Source of the DNA: Verrucomicrobiota bacterium
GTDB taxonomy: Bacteria > Verrucomicrobiota > Kiritimatiellia > RFP12 > UBA1067
Length of the DNA stretch: 64,000 bases
Assembly: GCA_023269675.1 (NCBI GenBank)
Contig: JAHFSX010000017.1
Span: 1 to 64,000, forward strand
Direction: 5' to 3'
Notes under the pieces: generated by a model
What the model saw: the letters and a program-made list of their open reading frames with translations, nothing else
Told to the model about the DNA's origin: nothing
Databases searched by the model: none
Program-made: the position numbers and the translations under genes
Shown: piece after piece, positions 26,574-35,600 of the stretch
Layout: every line of letters starts with the position of its first letter
Numbering within the stretch: position 1 is the first letter of the stretch

Positions 26574-28244
26574 TTAGCCTCCGGCGTTCAGGATGGCTTC
26601 GAGCTCGCCCTGGCAGAGCCGCAGCGCGTCCACGACGTCGGGGTCGAAGTGGCTGCCCCGCCACCGTTGAATTTCGCTGAGCGCCTCCTCCGCGGAGCGG
26701 GGCGCGGCGTAAGGGCGGCCGGCCCGTATCGCGTCGTAGGTGTCGGCCACCGCAAGAATGCGCGCGCCCATGCAGATCCGCTTGCCTTTGAGCCCGCGCG
26801 GGTAGCCGGAGCCGTCGAGGCGCTCGTGATGCGAGAAGACGATTTCTGAAAAGGCTGTGAACTCGGGGCTGGACTGGAGGATGTCGTATCCGGTTTTGGG
26901 GTGCTTTTGAATGAGGTCGCGTTCCTCCGCGGTCAACGGCTCGGGCTTCAGCAGGATCGTGTCGTGGATGGCGATTTTGCCGATGTCGTGCACCAGGGCG
27001 CTGTGTGTGATGAGGTCGATCTGGTCGGCCGGAAGCTTCAGGACCCGCGTCAGCACGCCCGCCATGAGCGAGACCCGCCTGCAGTGGCTGCCGGTCGCTT
27101 TTTCGCGGGCGTCGAGCATGGCGATCAGCGCGTTGAAGGCCAAGCGGAACGGCTGTCCGTGCGCGTCACAGCGGGGCGCCGCCTCTGCGGCCGGGGCATC
27201 GCCGGACATGGCAAAGGACATGCCGTTGCGGCCGGTGCGCTTGATGCGGTAGAGCGCGCGGTCCGCCAGGATCAGCATGTTTTCAAGGGACTGGCCCTGC
27301 ACAGGCGTCCCGCAGCTGGCACCGATCGAGACGGTGATGAAGAGCTCGGTCTTCCCTTTTGAGAACGCGTGCTGGCGCACAGCCGTGAGGATTTTCTTGG
27401 CCGTCAGGCGGGTGGTCTCGGCATCGGCCGCAGGCAGGGCGATCACGATCTCATCGCCGCCGTAACGGCAGATCAGGTCGGAGGCGCGCAGGAGCGACCG
27501 CAGCAGTTTAGCGCTCGCCTTCAGGATGCGGTCGCCCGTCGCATGGCCGTAGCGGTCGTTGATCAGCTTGAAATGGTCGATGTCGATAATCAGGAAGCCG
27601 ATGTCGTGCCGCTCCCGCTCCGCCAGAGACTTGGCCCTCAGCAACTCGCTTTCGAAGCCCCGCCGGTTCAGCAAACCCGTCAGCGCGTCCTCCTGCGAAA
27701 GGCGCTGCAGCTTGCGCTGGCTTTTCTTGAGCTCCCGCGTGACCGCTCCCAGATCCTTGCAGGTCGCCTGCAGCTGCGTCTCGTTCGCCTGGAGCGTTTC
27801 AATGGATTGCCTGAGGTCGGCCTCCAGCTGCTTCCGCCGCGTGATGTCCTCCGCGATCTTCAGATAATAGCGGAGGGTGCCGTCGGCGTCGAGGACAGGG
27901 GAGATGGACGCCTGTTCCCAATAGTGCTCGCCGTTCTTTTTGCGGTTGTGGAACTCGCCGCTCCAGTCTTCGCCCCTCCGCAGCTGCTTCCAGAGCGCTC
28001 GGTAGCAGCTCTCCGGCATGAGTCCGGACTTCAGCAGCGAAGCCTTCTGGCCGACCGCCTCCGACGCCGCATAGCCGGTCAGCGCGCTGAACTTCCGGTT
28101 GACGTATTCGATGGCGCCCTCGGCGTCGGTGATGACCACGGTCGCCGGGCCGTTCATGACGGCGCTTGTCAGAACGTCCGTGAGTTCCCGTCCTGCCTTT
28201 TTCGGTGCGGCGGCGGGCTGCGGCAACGAGCACTTTTTTCGCAT
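26574..28244 (-). CDS. PAS-GGDEF-HD-GYP c-di-GMP turnover enzyme
   Basis: 556 residues, cytosolic, no membrane span. A PAS/PAC sensor (about 22-140) is followed by a coiled-coil linker (140-182). The GGDEF diguanylate cyclase domain (183-345) has the signature GGDEI at 262-266 and an intact inhibitory site R253-x-x-D256 exactly five residues before it. The HD-GYP phosphodiesterase domain (365-550) has HD at 419-420, HHE at 472-474 and GYP at 480-482. It could therefore both make and degrade c-di-GMP, with the PAS ligand setting the balance. GGDEI is a tolerated variant, since the metal-binding residues are kept. It stands alone on the opposite strand inside the secretome island. The PilZ-bearing synthase at 39162 is a plausible target. 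Confidence 0.88.
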   Translation of the reverse strand: MRKKCSLPQPAAAPKKAGRELTDVLTSAVMNGPATVVITDAEGAIEYVNRKFSALTGYAASEAVGQKASLLKSGLMPESCYRALWKQLRRGEDWSGEFHNRKKNGEHYWEQASISPVLDADGTLRYYLKIAEDITRRKQLEADLRQSIETLQANETQLQATCKDLGAVTRELKKSQRKLQRLSQEDALTGLLNRRGFESELLRAKSLAERERHDIGFLIIDIDHFKLINDRYGHATGDRILKASAKLLRSLLRASDLICRYGGDEIVIALPAADAETTRLTAKKILTAVRQHAFSKGKTELFITVSIGASCGTPVQGQSLENMLILADRALYRIKRTGRNGMSFAMSGDAPAAEAAPRCDAHGQPFRLAFNALIAMLDAREKATGSHCRRVSLMAGVLTRVLKLPADQIDLITHSALVHDIGKIAIHDTILLKPEPLTAEERDLIQKHPKTGYDILQSSPEFTAFSEIVFSHHERLDGSGYPRGLKGKRICMGARILAVADTYDAIRAGRPYAAPRSAEEALSEIQRWRGSHFDPDVVDALRLCQGELEAILNAGG

Positions 28245-28306
28245 GGTCGGTAAGTATAGACGAAACCGGGCCCCGCGTAAATGTCTAGTGGACCGCTATT
28301 ATCTGC

Positions 28307-28335
28307 TTGTCGCTCCCTGCGGGTTGGAGTAAAAT
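28307..28335 (+). promoter_or_regulatory. Sigma70-type promoter for the deacetylase gene
   Basis: TTGTCG at 28307-28312 and TAAAAT at 28330-28335 with a 17-bp spacer, 19 bp before the start codon, in the divergent gap with the c-di-GMP gene. Confidence 0.5.
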
Positions 28336-28354
28336 CTTAGACAAAGTGACAATT

Positions 28355-29368
28355 ATGAAGACTACTTGCACACACGTGATTGGAACGGTTCTGCTGGCGT
28401 TGGGGTGCCTCGCGGCTGCGGCCCGGGGCGAAACACCCAAGCGGGGCGGTCTGGTTTTGCAGTTTGACGACGGCTGGACCTCCTGGCGGTCGCTGACGGC
28501 GCCGGCGTTGGCGCGGGCCGGCGGCCGGGCGACCGCGTTCGTCAACAACCAGTACATCCACAACGGCCGGATCACTTTCGAAGACCTGCGCGCGCTGCAG
28601 AACGACTTCGGATGGGAAATCGGCACGCACACGTACACGCACCTGAATGCGGTCCGGTACGCGCAGCAGCACGGCGTGAAGGAGTGGACGGACGCGCTGC
28701 TCTTGCGCTCCGTGAGCGAATTGCGGGAGGCCGGGCTGAAGGTGGGCAACCTCGTTTTTCCGTTCAACGCCTATTCGCCGGAGCTCGGGCGCGCCGCCCT
28801 GGATCACGGGGTCGGCTCCTACCGCCGCGCGGATCCGTTCGCGCTCGCGGACGGACGCCGCGACGACGGGTCTGTGCCGGGGACGGCGATTGACCTGACG
28901 CGCTATGTGCCTCTGGCGGTGCTCAAGCAATGGGTGGACATGGCGCACGAGCGCGGACAGGTGCTGTTCCTTTACGGCCACCGGGTGCTGCCGGATGACG
29001 CTTTTGTGACCGGTCGCGTGACGCGGGTTTCCGCGCATGAGTTGCTGGCGGAGGCGGATGTGATCTTGCCGCAGGGCGAGGATGTCGTGCTGGTTCCAGA
29101 TATCGCACGACGCAGCCCCGCGGGCTCAGTCGGCAGCCTCGCCGTGGCCGAGGGACGGCGCATCAGTACACCGGAGTCGGGCCCGGATCTGACCCGCCTG
29201 ACCGCGCCCGGCGCCACGTTCCTGATCGGACCGGCTTACGGGACCCGGCTATCCGATTTCGTCGGCCTGATCGGCTATGCGGCGGAACGTTTACCCTTTT
29301 ACACGGTTGCGGAAATCGTGGCCGGCAGGCACGAGGCGTCCGCGCCAAAGACGGGCGAGCCCAAATAG
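28355..29368 (+). CDS. Secreted NodB-fold polysaccharide deacetylase (CE4-like)
   Basis: 337 residues with signal peptide (about 1-25, ending AARGET). The NodB homology domain has motif 1 LQFDDGW with D38 (base) and D39 (metal), and motif 2 H92-T-Y-T-H96, so the metal triad is complete. This contrasts with the two degenerate NodB-like domains of the exopolysaccharide operon. A beta-rich C-terminal region (about 235-325) follows. The expected reaction is removal of N- or O-acetyl groups from a polysaccharide, acetylated mannan or xylan being attractive given its neighbours. The start is set by the signal peptide and by the TTGTCG-17-TAAAAT promoter, which overlaps a longer reading from 28307; the Shine-Dalgarno is weak. 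Confidence 0.82.
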   Translation: MKTTCTHVIGTVLLALGCLAAAARGETPKRGGLVLQFDDGWTSWRSLTAPALARAGGRATAFVNNQYIHNGRITFEDLRALQNDFGWEIGTHTYTHLNAVRYAQQHGVKEWTDALLLRSVSELREAGLKVGNLVFPFNAYSPELGRAALDHGVGSYRRADPFALADGRRDDGSVPGTAIDLTRYVPLAVLKQWVDMAHERGQVLFLYGHRVLPDDAFVTGRVTRVSAHELLAEADVILPQGEDVVLVPDIARRSPAGSVGSLAVAEGRRISTPESGPDLTRLTAPGATFLIGPAYGTRLSDFVGLIGYAAERLPFYTVAEIVAGRHEASAPKTGEPK

Positions 29369-29400
29369 GCTTGGACCCCATGGATCTTTGGACAGGCTCG

Positions 29401-29456
29401 GCAGGATGAACAGGATCAATCTTCAAGAAAGAGCCTGTTTTATCCTGACAGCCTGC
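29401..29456. repeat. Inverted pair of 9-nt-type repeats
   Basis: GCAGGATGAACAGGAT at 29401-29416 faces ATCCTGACAGCCTGC ending at 29456. It is related to the array at 3340-3397. It lies in the 139-bp gap between the deacetylase and the beta-helix gene. Confidence 0.6.
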
Positions 29457-29507
29457 CGCGAAATAGTGAATTCAAGAGTCCTCTGTCGGGTCAGAGAGGG
29501 GGCAGAC

Positions 29508-31337
29508 ATGAAAATAGGCATCCGATGTAAAATATGGGCGCTGCGGGCCGCTTTGGCGCTGGGCGTGGCGGGCGGCGTCAAGGCGACAGCCGGAGGCTTG
29601 GCGGAGATTCGAGGCCTGCTGCGCGGCGAAGACGGCCGCGTGACGCTGGAGATCGCCCCTTCCGGCGACTCCGGCGAGTTCCTCGATGTTTTTTCGTCAG
29701 ACAACCTGACCGTGCCCGGGTGGCGGCTGCACGGGGCGTATCTGCGGCCGGAAAGCAAACAGCCGCTGTTCTGGCCCGAAACCACGAACGCGACGGTGCA
29801 GGGGCAGGTGCCAACCCGTTTCTTCAGGATCGGCCGGGCGGATGTCGACCGCAACGAAAACGGCATTCCCGATGTCCGCGAGTCCCTGACCCATGTGCAC
29901 GACCTGTCGCCGGCATTCCGGGCGCGCTGGGCGCGGGCCGGACTGCCCGGGGCGCCGACCAACTACACGTCGGTGCTGAATGTCAGGAATTTCGGGGCGA
30001 AGGGCAACGGCACCACTGACGACGCGGCCGCCATCGCCGCCGTGATCGCGCAGGCGCCCGCCGGCAGCGTGGTTTACCTGCCGGCCGGGACTTACCGGCT
30101 GACGCAGACGCTCTGCCTCAAGCCGGACATGATCCTGCGGGGCGACGGCTCGGCGCTGACCAGCCTGATCTTCGAGGGGGCCGGAACCGCCAGCCGCTGC
30201 ATCGGCATCATCCGCTGGGACAGCAACCAGCCCACGGCGTATGTCACGCTGACGGACGGGATGGGCATGGGGTCCACCGTGCTGACCGTGTCGAGCGTGG
30301 CCGGTTTCCAGGCGGGGGACATCATCGAGATCGAAGAGGACAACGATGCCGCCTGGGGGCTGATCGAGGAGTGGCAGCTGCGGCTGCCCGGGCAGATCAA
30401 CCGCGTGGTGGCGGTGGATACGGCCAACCGCCGGCTGACGCTCGACCGCCATCTGCGCCACACGTTCACCGCCGCGCGCAACCCGCGGCTGCGCAAGCTG
30501 GTCACCATGGCGAACGTCGGAATCGAGAACCTGTTCATCCGCCGCAAGGACGCTGTGGTCGGGTACACGATCGAGATGAAGTACGCGGTCAGATGCTGGA
30601 TCCGGAATGTCGAAAGCTACATGACGTATAAAGGCCACGTCTGGATGGACCGTGCGTTCGAGTGCGACGTGCGCCAGAGCTACTTCCACGACTCGTTTGT
30701 GTTCGGCGGTGACGGGCAAGGATACGGCGTCGGCTGCGGCAAGCGGACGTCGGACTGCCTGATCGAAGACAACGTGTTCCAGCATCTGCGGCATTCGATG
30801 ATCGTCGGCATCGGCGCCAACGGCAACGTCTACGGCTACAATTTCTCCACCCAGCGGGCGATCGACCCGGTGACCGGAACGCCGCAGGCCGACATCTCCG
30901 TGCACGGGAACTACGTGTTCATGAATCTTTTCGAAGGCAACGTGTTGGAGGACGCCGACGTGCCGGACTGGTACTGGCCGGCCGGGCCGGGGAACACGCT
31001 GTTCCGCAACCGCATCGTCAACAGCGGCACCGCGATCGACGTCGGCTCGAACAACCAGAACTTCCTCGGCAACGTGCTGACGCGCGGCACCATCAAAACG
31101 GCGCTGTCGCTGGAGGGCGTCGTCGATTACGGGAATGTCAAACAAGGCGACACGGCGACCGTCACCTGGCCCGGGTGTACCTGCCACACGCTGCCGGATT
31201 CGCTTTATCGCAGCGTGCCGCCCGAATTCATCCGCAAGGCCGCCGGCGTCTCTTGGCCGCCCATCGGGCCGGACGAGCCCTTGGATGCGGCGATCCCCTC
31301 CAAGCAGCGCTTCGCCAGCGGCCTGTACGTGCCGTGA
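29508..31337 (+). CDS. Secreted pectate-lyase-superfamily beta-helix protein
   Basis: 609 residues. MKIGIR is taken as the start, with GAGGGGG upstream and a signal peptide (about 1-28). Residues 30-125 are a beta-rich region ending with DVDRNENGIPD, a thrombospondin type 3-like motif. The Pectate_lyase_3-type opening NVRNFGAKGNGTTDDAAAI begins near 159, followed by right-handed beta-helix coils up to about 560 (GIENLFIRR, CWIRNVESY, NLFEGNVLED). Enzymes of this fold include pectin lyases and many GH28-like proteins; no specific catalytic set can be assigned. It is secreted and probably acts on or binds polysaccharide. A perfect 16-bp hairpin follows the stop codon. Confidence 0.75.
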   Translation: MKIGIRCKIWALRAALALGVAGGVKATAGGLAEIRGLLRGEDGRVTLEIAPSGDSGEFLDVFSSDNLTVPGWRLHGAYLRPESKQPLFWPETTNATVQGQVPTRFFRIGRADVDRNENGIPDVRESLTHVHDLSPAFRARWARAGLPGAPTNYTSVLNVRNFGAKGNGTTDDAAAIAAVIAQAPAGSVVYLPAGTYRLTQTLCLKPDMILRGDGSALTSLIFEGAGTASRCIGIIRWDSNQPTAYVTLTDGMGMGSTVLTVSSVAGFQAGDIIEIEEDNDAAWGLIEEWQLRLPGQINRVVAVDTANRRLTLDRHLRHTFTAARNPRLRKLVTMANVGIENLFIRRKDAVVGYTIEMKYAVRCWIRNVESYMTYKGHVWMDRAFECDVRQSYFHDSFVFGGDGQGYGVGCGKRTSDCLIEDNVFQHLRHSMIVGIGANGNVYGYNFSTQRAIDPVTGTPQADISVHGNYVFMNLFEGNVLEDADVPDWYWPAGPGNTLFRNRIVNSGTAIDVGSNNQNFLGNVLTRGTIKTALSLEGVVDYGNVKQGDTATVTWPGCTCHTLPDSLYRSVPPEFIRKAAGVSWPPIGPDEPLDAAIPSKQRFASGLYVP

Positions 31338-31343
31338 TCACAG

Positions 31344-31378
31344 GGTGCGATTCAGTTTCGTTGAAACTGAATCGCACC
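31344..31378. terminator. Perfect GATTCAG-type hairpin after the beta-helix gene
   Basis: GGTGCGATTCAGTTTC (31344-31359), loop GTT, and its exact complement (31363-31378). It starts 7 bp after the stop codon, so transcription termination is plausible, but it also belongs to a repeat family with the palindrome at 31603-31636. Confidence 0.6.
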
Positions 31379-31388
31379 AAAGAGAATT

Positions 31389-31416
31389 TAGGAGTTAGGA
31401 GTTAGGAGTTGGGAGT
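31389..31416. repeat. 7-nt-unit array, left arm
   Basis: TAGGAGT three times, then TGGGAGT. Complementary ACTCCTA units lie at 31572-31585, so the array has inverted arms about 155 bp apart. It is related to the arrays at 48092-48187. Confidence 0.7.
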
Positions 31417-31602
31417 TGGAAGCGCAGAAGACCCTGAAAACAGGGCGTTCGACAAGGAGGAACCCTTCCGCGAAGAACCGTTTCGAGAGGCCATACGTGT
31501 GACCTCGGTTTGAAGACACGAACACAGACTCTCGAGCATGATACGAACACGTTCGCTGCCATGGCATTGCAACTCCTAACTCCTAAATCCCAATTCCTCC
31601 TT

Positions 31603-31636
31603 CGGGTGTGGATTCAACGAAGTTGAATCACACCCG
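31603..31636. repeat. GATTCAAC palindrome, second member
   Basis: CGGGTGTGGATTCAAC, loop GAA, GTTGAATCACACCCG; a single unpaired G is the only flaw. Its core matches the hairpin at 31344-31378, giving two members of one palindrome family in the same intergenic space. Confidence 0.65.
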
Positions 31637-31766
31637 CGGACAGTCACCCTTTGACAACGCCGGCCGATTTTGAAAGACTCAACCCCAAAGGGTGAATAGC
31701 CTCACAGCTGAAACCGCTATGCACCTTTCCGGGTTCAGGACAACATCAACACGAAGGGGTCATGTC

Positions 31767-32345
31767 ATGGGTAAGTTTACGGTCGCTCTTCTCGCTTGCA
31801 TCACACTGGCCGGCGCGGCTTGCGCGCAGGAACCGGTCTCGCTCTTTGACGGCAAGACGCTTGCGGGCTGGAAGGCGGTCACCTGCGAGGCGGAGGTGGT
31901 GGACGGGGCCATCCTGATCAAAGCCGGCAACGGTTTCCTGCTGGCCGACAAGCCGTACGGCGACTTCATCCTCGAGTGCGACTGGAAGGCGCTGAACAAG
32001 GAGATGTGGGACTCCGGCATCTACTTCCGCAGCGGAGCGCCGACAAACAACTTCCCCTGGCCCAAAGAGCATCAGGTGAACATGCGGCGCGGCCAGGAGG
32101 GCGCCATCAACGGCGCCGACAAAACCAAAGCCGCCAGCCTCTACAAGCCGGGCGAATGGAACCACTTCAAACTCACGGTCAAAGGCAAGACGGCCGAGCT
32201 TGAGTTCAACGGCGAGAAGGCCTGGAGCCGCGACGGGATCGAGCCGGCGAAAGGCAACCTCTGCCTCCAGGCCGAGGTTCCCAAGGGCGGGCAGTTCCTC
32301 TTCAAGAACATCACGCTTGTCGATCTGGACGCGATCAAGAAATAA
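31767..32345 (+). CDS. Exported DUF1080 (3-keto-disaccharide hydrolase-type) protein
   Basis: 192 residues. ATG 31767 follows AAGGGG by eight bases and opens a signal peptide (about 1-20, ending ACAQEP). The rest is one DUF1080 domain with its usual start SLFDGKTLAGWK, the middle motif WDSGIYFRSG and the end LFKNITLVDL. The fold is a concanavalin-like jelly roll. Members have been linked to hydrolysis of 3-keto-glycosides and are very numerous in PVC bacteria. An intrinsic-type hairpin lies 46 bp downstream. It is the last gene of the island on this strand. Confidence 0.85.
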   Translation: MGKFTVALLACITLAGAACAQEPVSLFDGKTLAGWKAVTCEAEVVDGAILIKAGNGFLLADKPYGDFILECDWKALNKEMWDSGIYFRSGAPTNNFPWPKEHQVNMRRGQEGAINGADKTKAASLYKPGEWNHFKLTVKGKTAELEFNGEKAWSRDGIEPAKGNLCLQAEVPKGGQFLFKNITLVDLDAIKK

Positions 32346-32390
32346 CGGCGCGGGTGCCATGTTGCAACCGCAGACTCAGGGACGGAAAGG

Positions 32391-32414
32391 AAAGGCAGCC
32401 GCGCGGCTGCCTTT
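32391..32414. terminator. Bidirectional intrinsic terminator
   Basis: AAAGGCAGCCG-CG-CGGCTGCCTTT is a perfect palindrome followed by CTTAAT. A- and T-rich ends on both sides would serve both the DUF1080 gene and the converging exopolysaccharide operon. Confidence 0.7.
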
Positions 32415-32447
32415 CTTAATGTGTTTCTTGCAGCCGCTGACCGGCTG

Positions 32448-32558
32448 GGTAGGGACGCCTCCCCGAGGCGTCCGCCGGGGCGCTCTCTCGGAGAGTCCGC
32501 GCTGCCGGCGGCCCGTGATCTCCGCTGCCGGCGGACGGTTCGGGGAACCGTCCCTACC
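32448..32558. repeat. GGTAGGGACG...CGTCCCTACC bipartite palindromic element, copy B
   Basis: 111 bp bounded by GGTAGGGACG and its complement, with two perfect hairpins: GGACGCCTC/GAGGCGTCC and GGACGGTTC/GAACCGTCC. The middle contains GCGCTGCCGG- and GATCTCCG-type sequence partly shared with copy A at 22956-23063. It lies between the terminator and the 3' end of the exporter gene. Confidence 0.75.
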
Positions 32559-32605
32559 TTCGAGGACGCACATTCGATCGGCCAGGGACGCCGAGCCGCG
32601 CCGGA

Positions 32606-35600
32606 TCAGAACCGGCCGGTGAGGCCGATCCGGCCGTGCTGGCGCTGGTAGTCCGGGCTTTCAGAGTAGCCGAGTTCCGCGCTCAGGCTTAAGCGCTTGG
32701 TCAGGGCGTATTCGCCCACCGCGCGGGAGCCCCAGACGAACTGCCAGCCGGTGTCGCGCTCGCGGGCGTAGCCGGCCTCGGCGCTCACGGCGCCGCTCAG
32801 CCGACCCCACGCGCCGCGCATGGTGATGTGCAGTTGGTGCTGTTCGAGCTGCTCGGGGGCCCAGTATTCGGGCGGGTCCCTGTCGCTGTCGGCGAAGCGG
32901 AAGCGCCAGCCGATGCCCGTGTAGGGCCACTCGCTGAGGCGGTACAGCAGCCGGCCGTCGAGCATCGAGGTGTTGTTCCCGTCGGAGCGCTCGATCTGCG
33001 AGACGTCGGCAAAGAGGTCGAACACATCGGCCAGGCGCGTATAGGTGCGCAGGGCGTAGGTGTCGGCGTCGATGTTCGCCCGCAGGGCTTCCACGGTTTC
33101 GATCTCCTCCCGCGACGCGGTCAACACCAGATGACCGCTCAGCAGCGGGTTGGGCAAGCGCAGCGCGACGTCGCCGCCCCAGTGGCTGTCGAGGTCGTCC
33201 ATGTCCAGTTGCCAGACGCTGCCGGCGAGCCAGACCTGCGGAGCCAGGTACGCCAGGCCGCTCAGGCCCACGCGCGTGCCGTATTCGCTGCCGAGGCCGT
33301 CGGTCGACCAGCGGTCGCGGTCGGCCAGTGCGCCGAGCCGCAGCCTCTCGCCGAGATACGCGTCGCCGTACGCGCCGTACCGGTAATGGTCGCGGTCCTC
33401 GTTGTCCTTCCAGCCGGACAGGTAAACGGTGGCCTCCGGACGGCGGCGCTCGTCCAGCCGCTCCAGCGCGCGCTGGATGCGCTCAGCTTCGGGATCCAGC
33501 GCCTGCGCGGCGCGCAACTTCGCCAGCGCGGTGGGGATGTCGCCCTGCCGGTCCGCGTTCATGCCCCAGTTGAAGGTGGTCTCGCGGCAGTCCGCCCCGG
33601 CTTTCTCGGCTTCGGCGAAGGCGGCATAGGCCGCCTCGTGCTGCCCGTTCCAGTACAGCACCCGGGCCAGTTCGAGCCGGGCGCGCGCCAGCGGGTGCCC
33701 GGCGGCGAGGTAGGTCGAGAGCGCCGCCTCGTCCCATTCCGGCGGCACGGCGCGCGCGGGGATCCGCAGAGGATCGCTCTTCGCGCCGCGCAGGTAGAAG
33801 CCGCTGTCGTCGAAGTAGACGGCGTGCGTGAAATGGCGCGCCACGGCGGCATGCAGGACCGCCATGTTGTTGGTGTCGGAGTCGAGCGAGCGGTGCCCGA
33901 AGTCGCCGGCCGGATAGACCAGGATGCGTTCGTCCGTCTGCCGCAGCGTGCGGGCGGCCCCGGCCAGCGCCTGATCGACGCGGCCGTCAAAGGCGTCCTG
34001 GGTTTCGCGCGCGCCGTCCGTCATCAGCGGATGGGTCAGGGGGTTGCCGAGCACCCCGGACGCATTCACCATTCCGCGGCGGAGGTCAGCGGGACCGCCG
34101 GAGGCCAGCCGCCAGCGGCCGCTGGTCAGCAGGGGGGTGAGGCGCTCGGGCAGCGGCAGGCCGGAGAGAGTCAGCGACGGAATGTTCGCGTTGCCGGCAT
34201 AGACGACCCGGGCGTTGTGCTTTTGGAGGACCGGATCGAGCGCCTCGATCACCTCGGCCTCGGGGTCGATCAGCACGATCATGACATGGCGGGCGTCCGG
34301 CTTCTCGGAGATTTGGCTGAAGGCGTTGACGAAGACCACCCCGTCGTCGGACAGGCGCTTGACGTGGCGGCTGATCTGATCGACCGAGTTCCTGCCGGCG
34401 TAAGGGTGGCGCGCGACGGACTGGTAGACCAGCACGGGCACCGCCTGTGCGAGCGGGGTGCGTGCCAAGGGGCGGAGGATGTTCAGCGCCTTGTGGAAGT
34501 GGTCCTGCTGCGCCAGTGAATTGGCGTAGGCGCGCAAGGCCTCGGGATTGTCGGGCTGGATGTCGGTGCGGACGCGCGCATACTCGACCGCCTCGTCGAG
34601 CTGTCCGTCCCGCGTGGAGGTGTCGCGCAGCGCCGTCAGCGACGGGACGAAAACCGGGTTGCGGCCGAGCTGCTGCCGGTAGAACAGCGGGACCTCGTTG
34701 GTTGCGCCGACGGCCGCCAGCATGCGGCCGGCCAGCAACGTCAGCGGCACGTTGCCTGGGTCCTGCGCGAGGAAGGCGCGCGCGGAAGCCAGCGCGGCGG
34801 GCGCGTTCGTCTCCAGCTTTTCGAGGCTTTCGGCATGATAGCGCAGGAGCCCTTGGGAGGGGGTGACGGCGAGCCCGCGAGCGGCCCATTCGGCCGCGGC
34901 GGCGTTGTGCGCGCGCGCCGAGGAGATTTCCGCCATCAGTTCGAAGACCCGGCTGTCCGGGGAGGTGCCGGCCATCGCCTGCAGGAGTTCCATGGCCTCG
35001 TCAGGGCGGTAGAGCCGGTAGAGCGCGTTGGCGTTCTCGATGCCGTAGTAGGCGACGTCTGGGCTGGTCTGACGGAGCACTTCCCACTGTGCGAGCGCTT
35101 CGCGGGTGTCGCCCAGGCGCGTCAGCATTTCCGCCAGATAGGAGCGCAGCACGGCTTCGCCAGCATCGACTTGCCGGGCAAACCACTCCGCCTCGGCGCG
35201 CGCTTCGGCGACCCGCCCCTGGCTGAGGAGGCTGTTGAACAGGATCTGGCGCAGCAGCGGCTGCTGCGGCTCGAGGGCGAGACTCTGGCGCAACGCCGGG
35301 ATCGCCTCGTCCGCGCGGCCCTGCCGGTCGGCCCGCAGACCTTTGATGCCCGCCAGCCGGGCCGGCTTGGAGACCCGTTTCTCAAAGCTGTCCAGCCAGG
35401 CGTAGGGCGTCTTGCCTTCGGTGCGTTCGGCCAGAAGCACGGCCCAGGCCCAGCTTGCCCGGTCAGGGTCGCGCTCCAGCACGCGACGGTACAGGCTCAA
35501 GGCCTGTTCAGGAGCCGCGCGCACCCGGCTCGCTTCGGCGGCCGTTTCCAGAATGTCCGTGACGCGGCCGCTGTAGCGATCCGTCTTGTCCAGAACAGCC

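Larger units (their letters stand above)
31338..31766. other. Repeat-rich intergenic region
   Basis: 429 bp without a credible gene. In order it holds a perfect hairpin (31344-31378), an array of 7-nt units TAGGAGT (31389-31416), about 150 bp without recognised features, complementary units ACTCCTA (31572-31585), and a second GATTCAAC palindrome (31603-31636). The last 130 bp presumably carry the promoter and leader of the DUF1080 gene, with AAGGGG before its start; no convincing -35/-10 pair was found. Confidence 0.6.
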
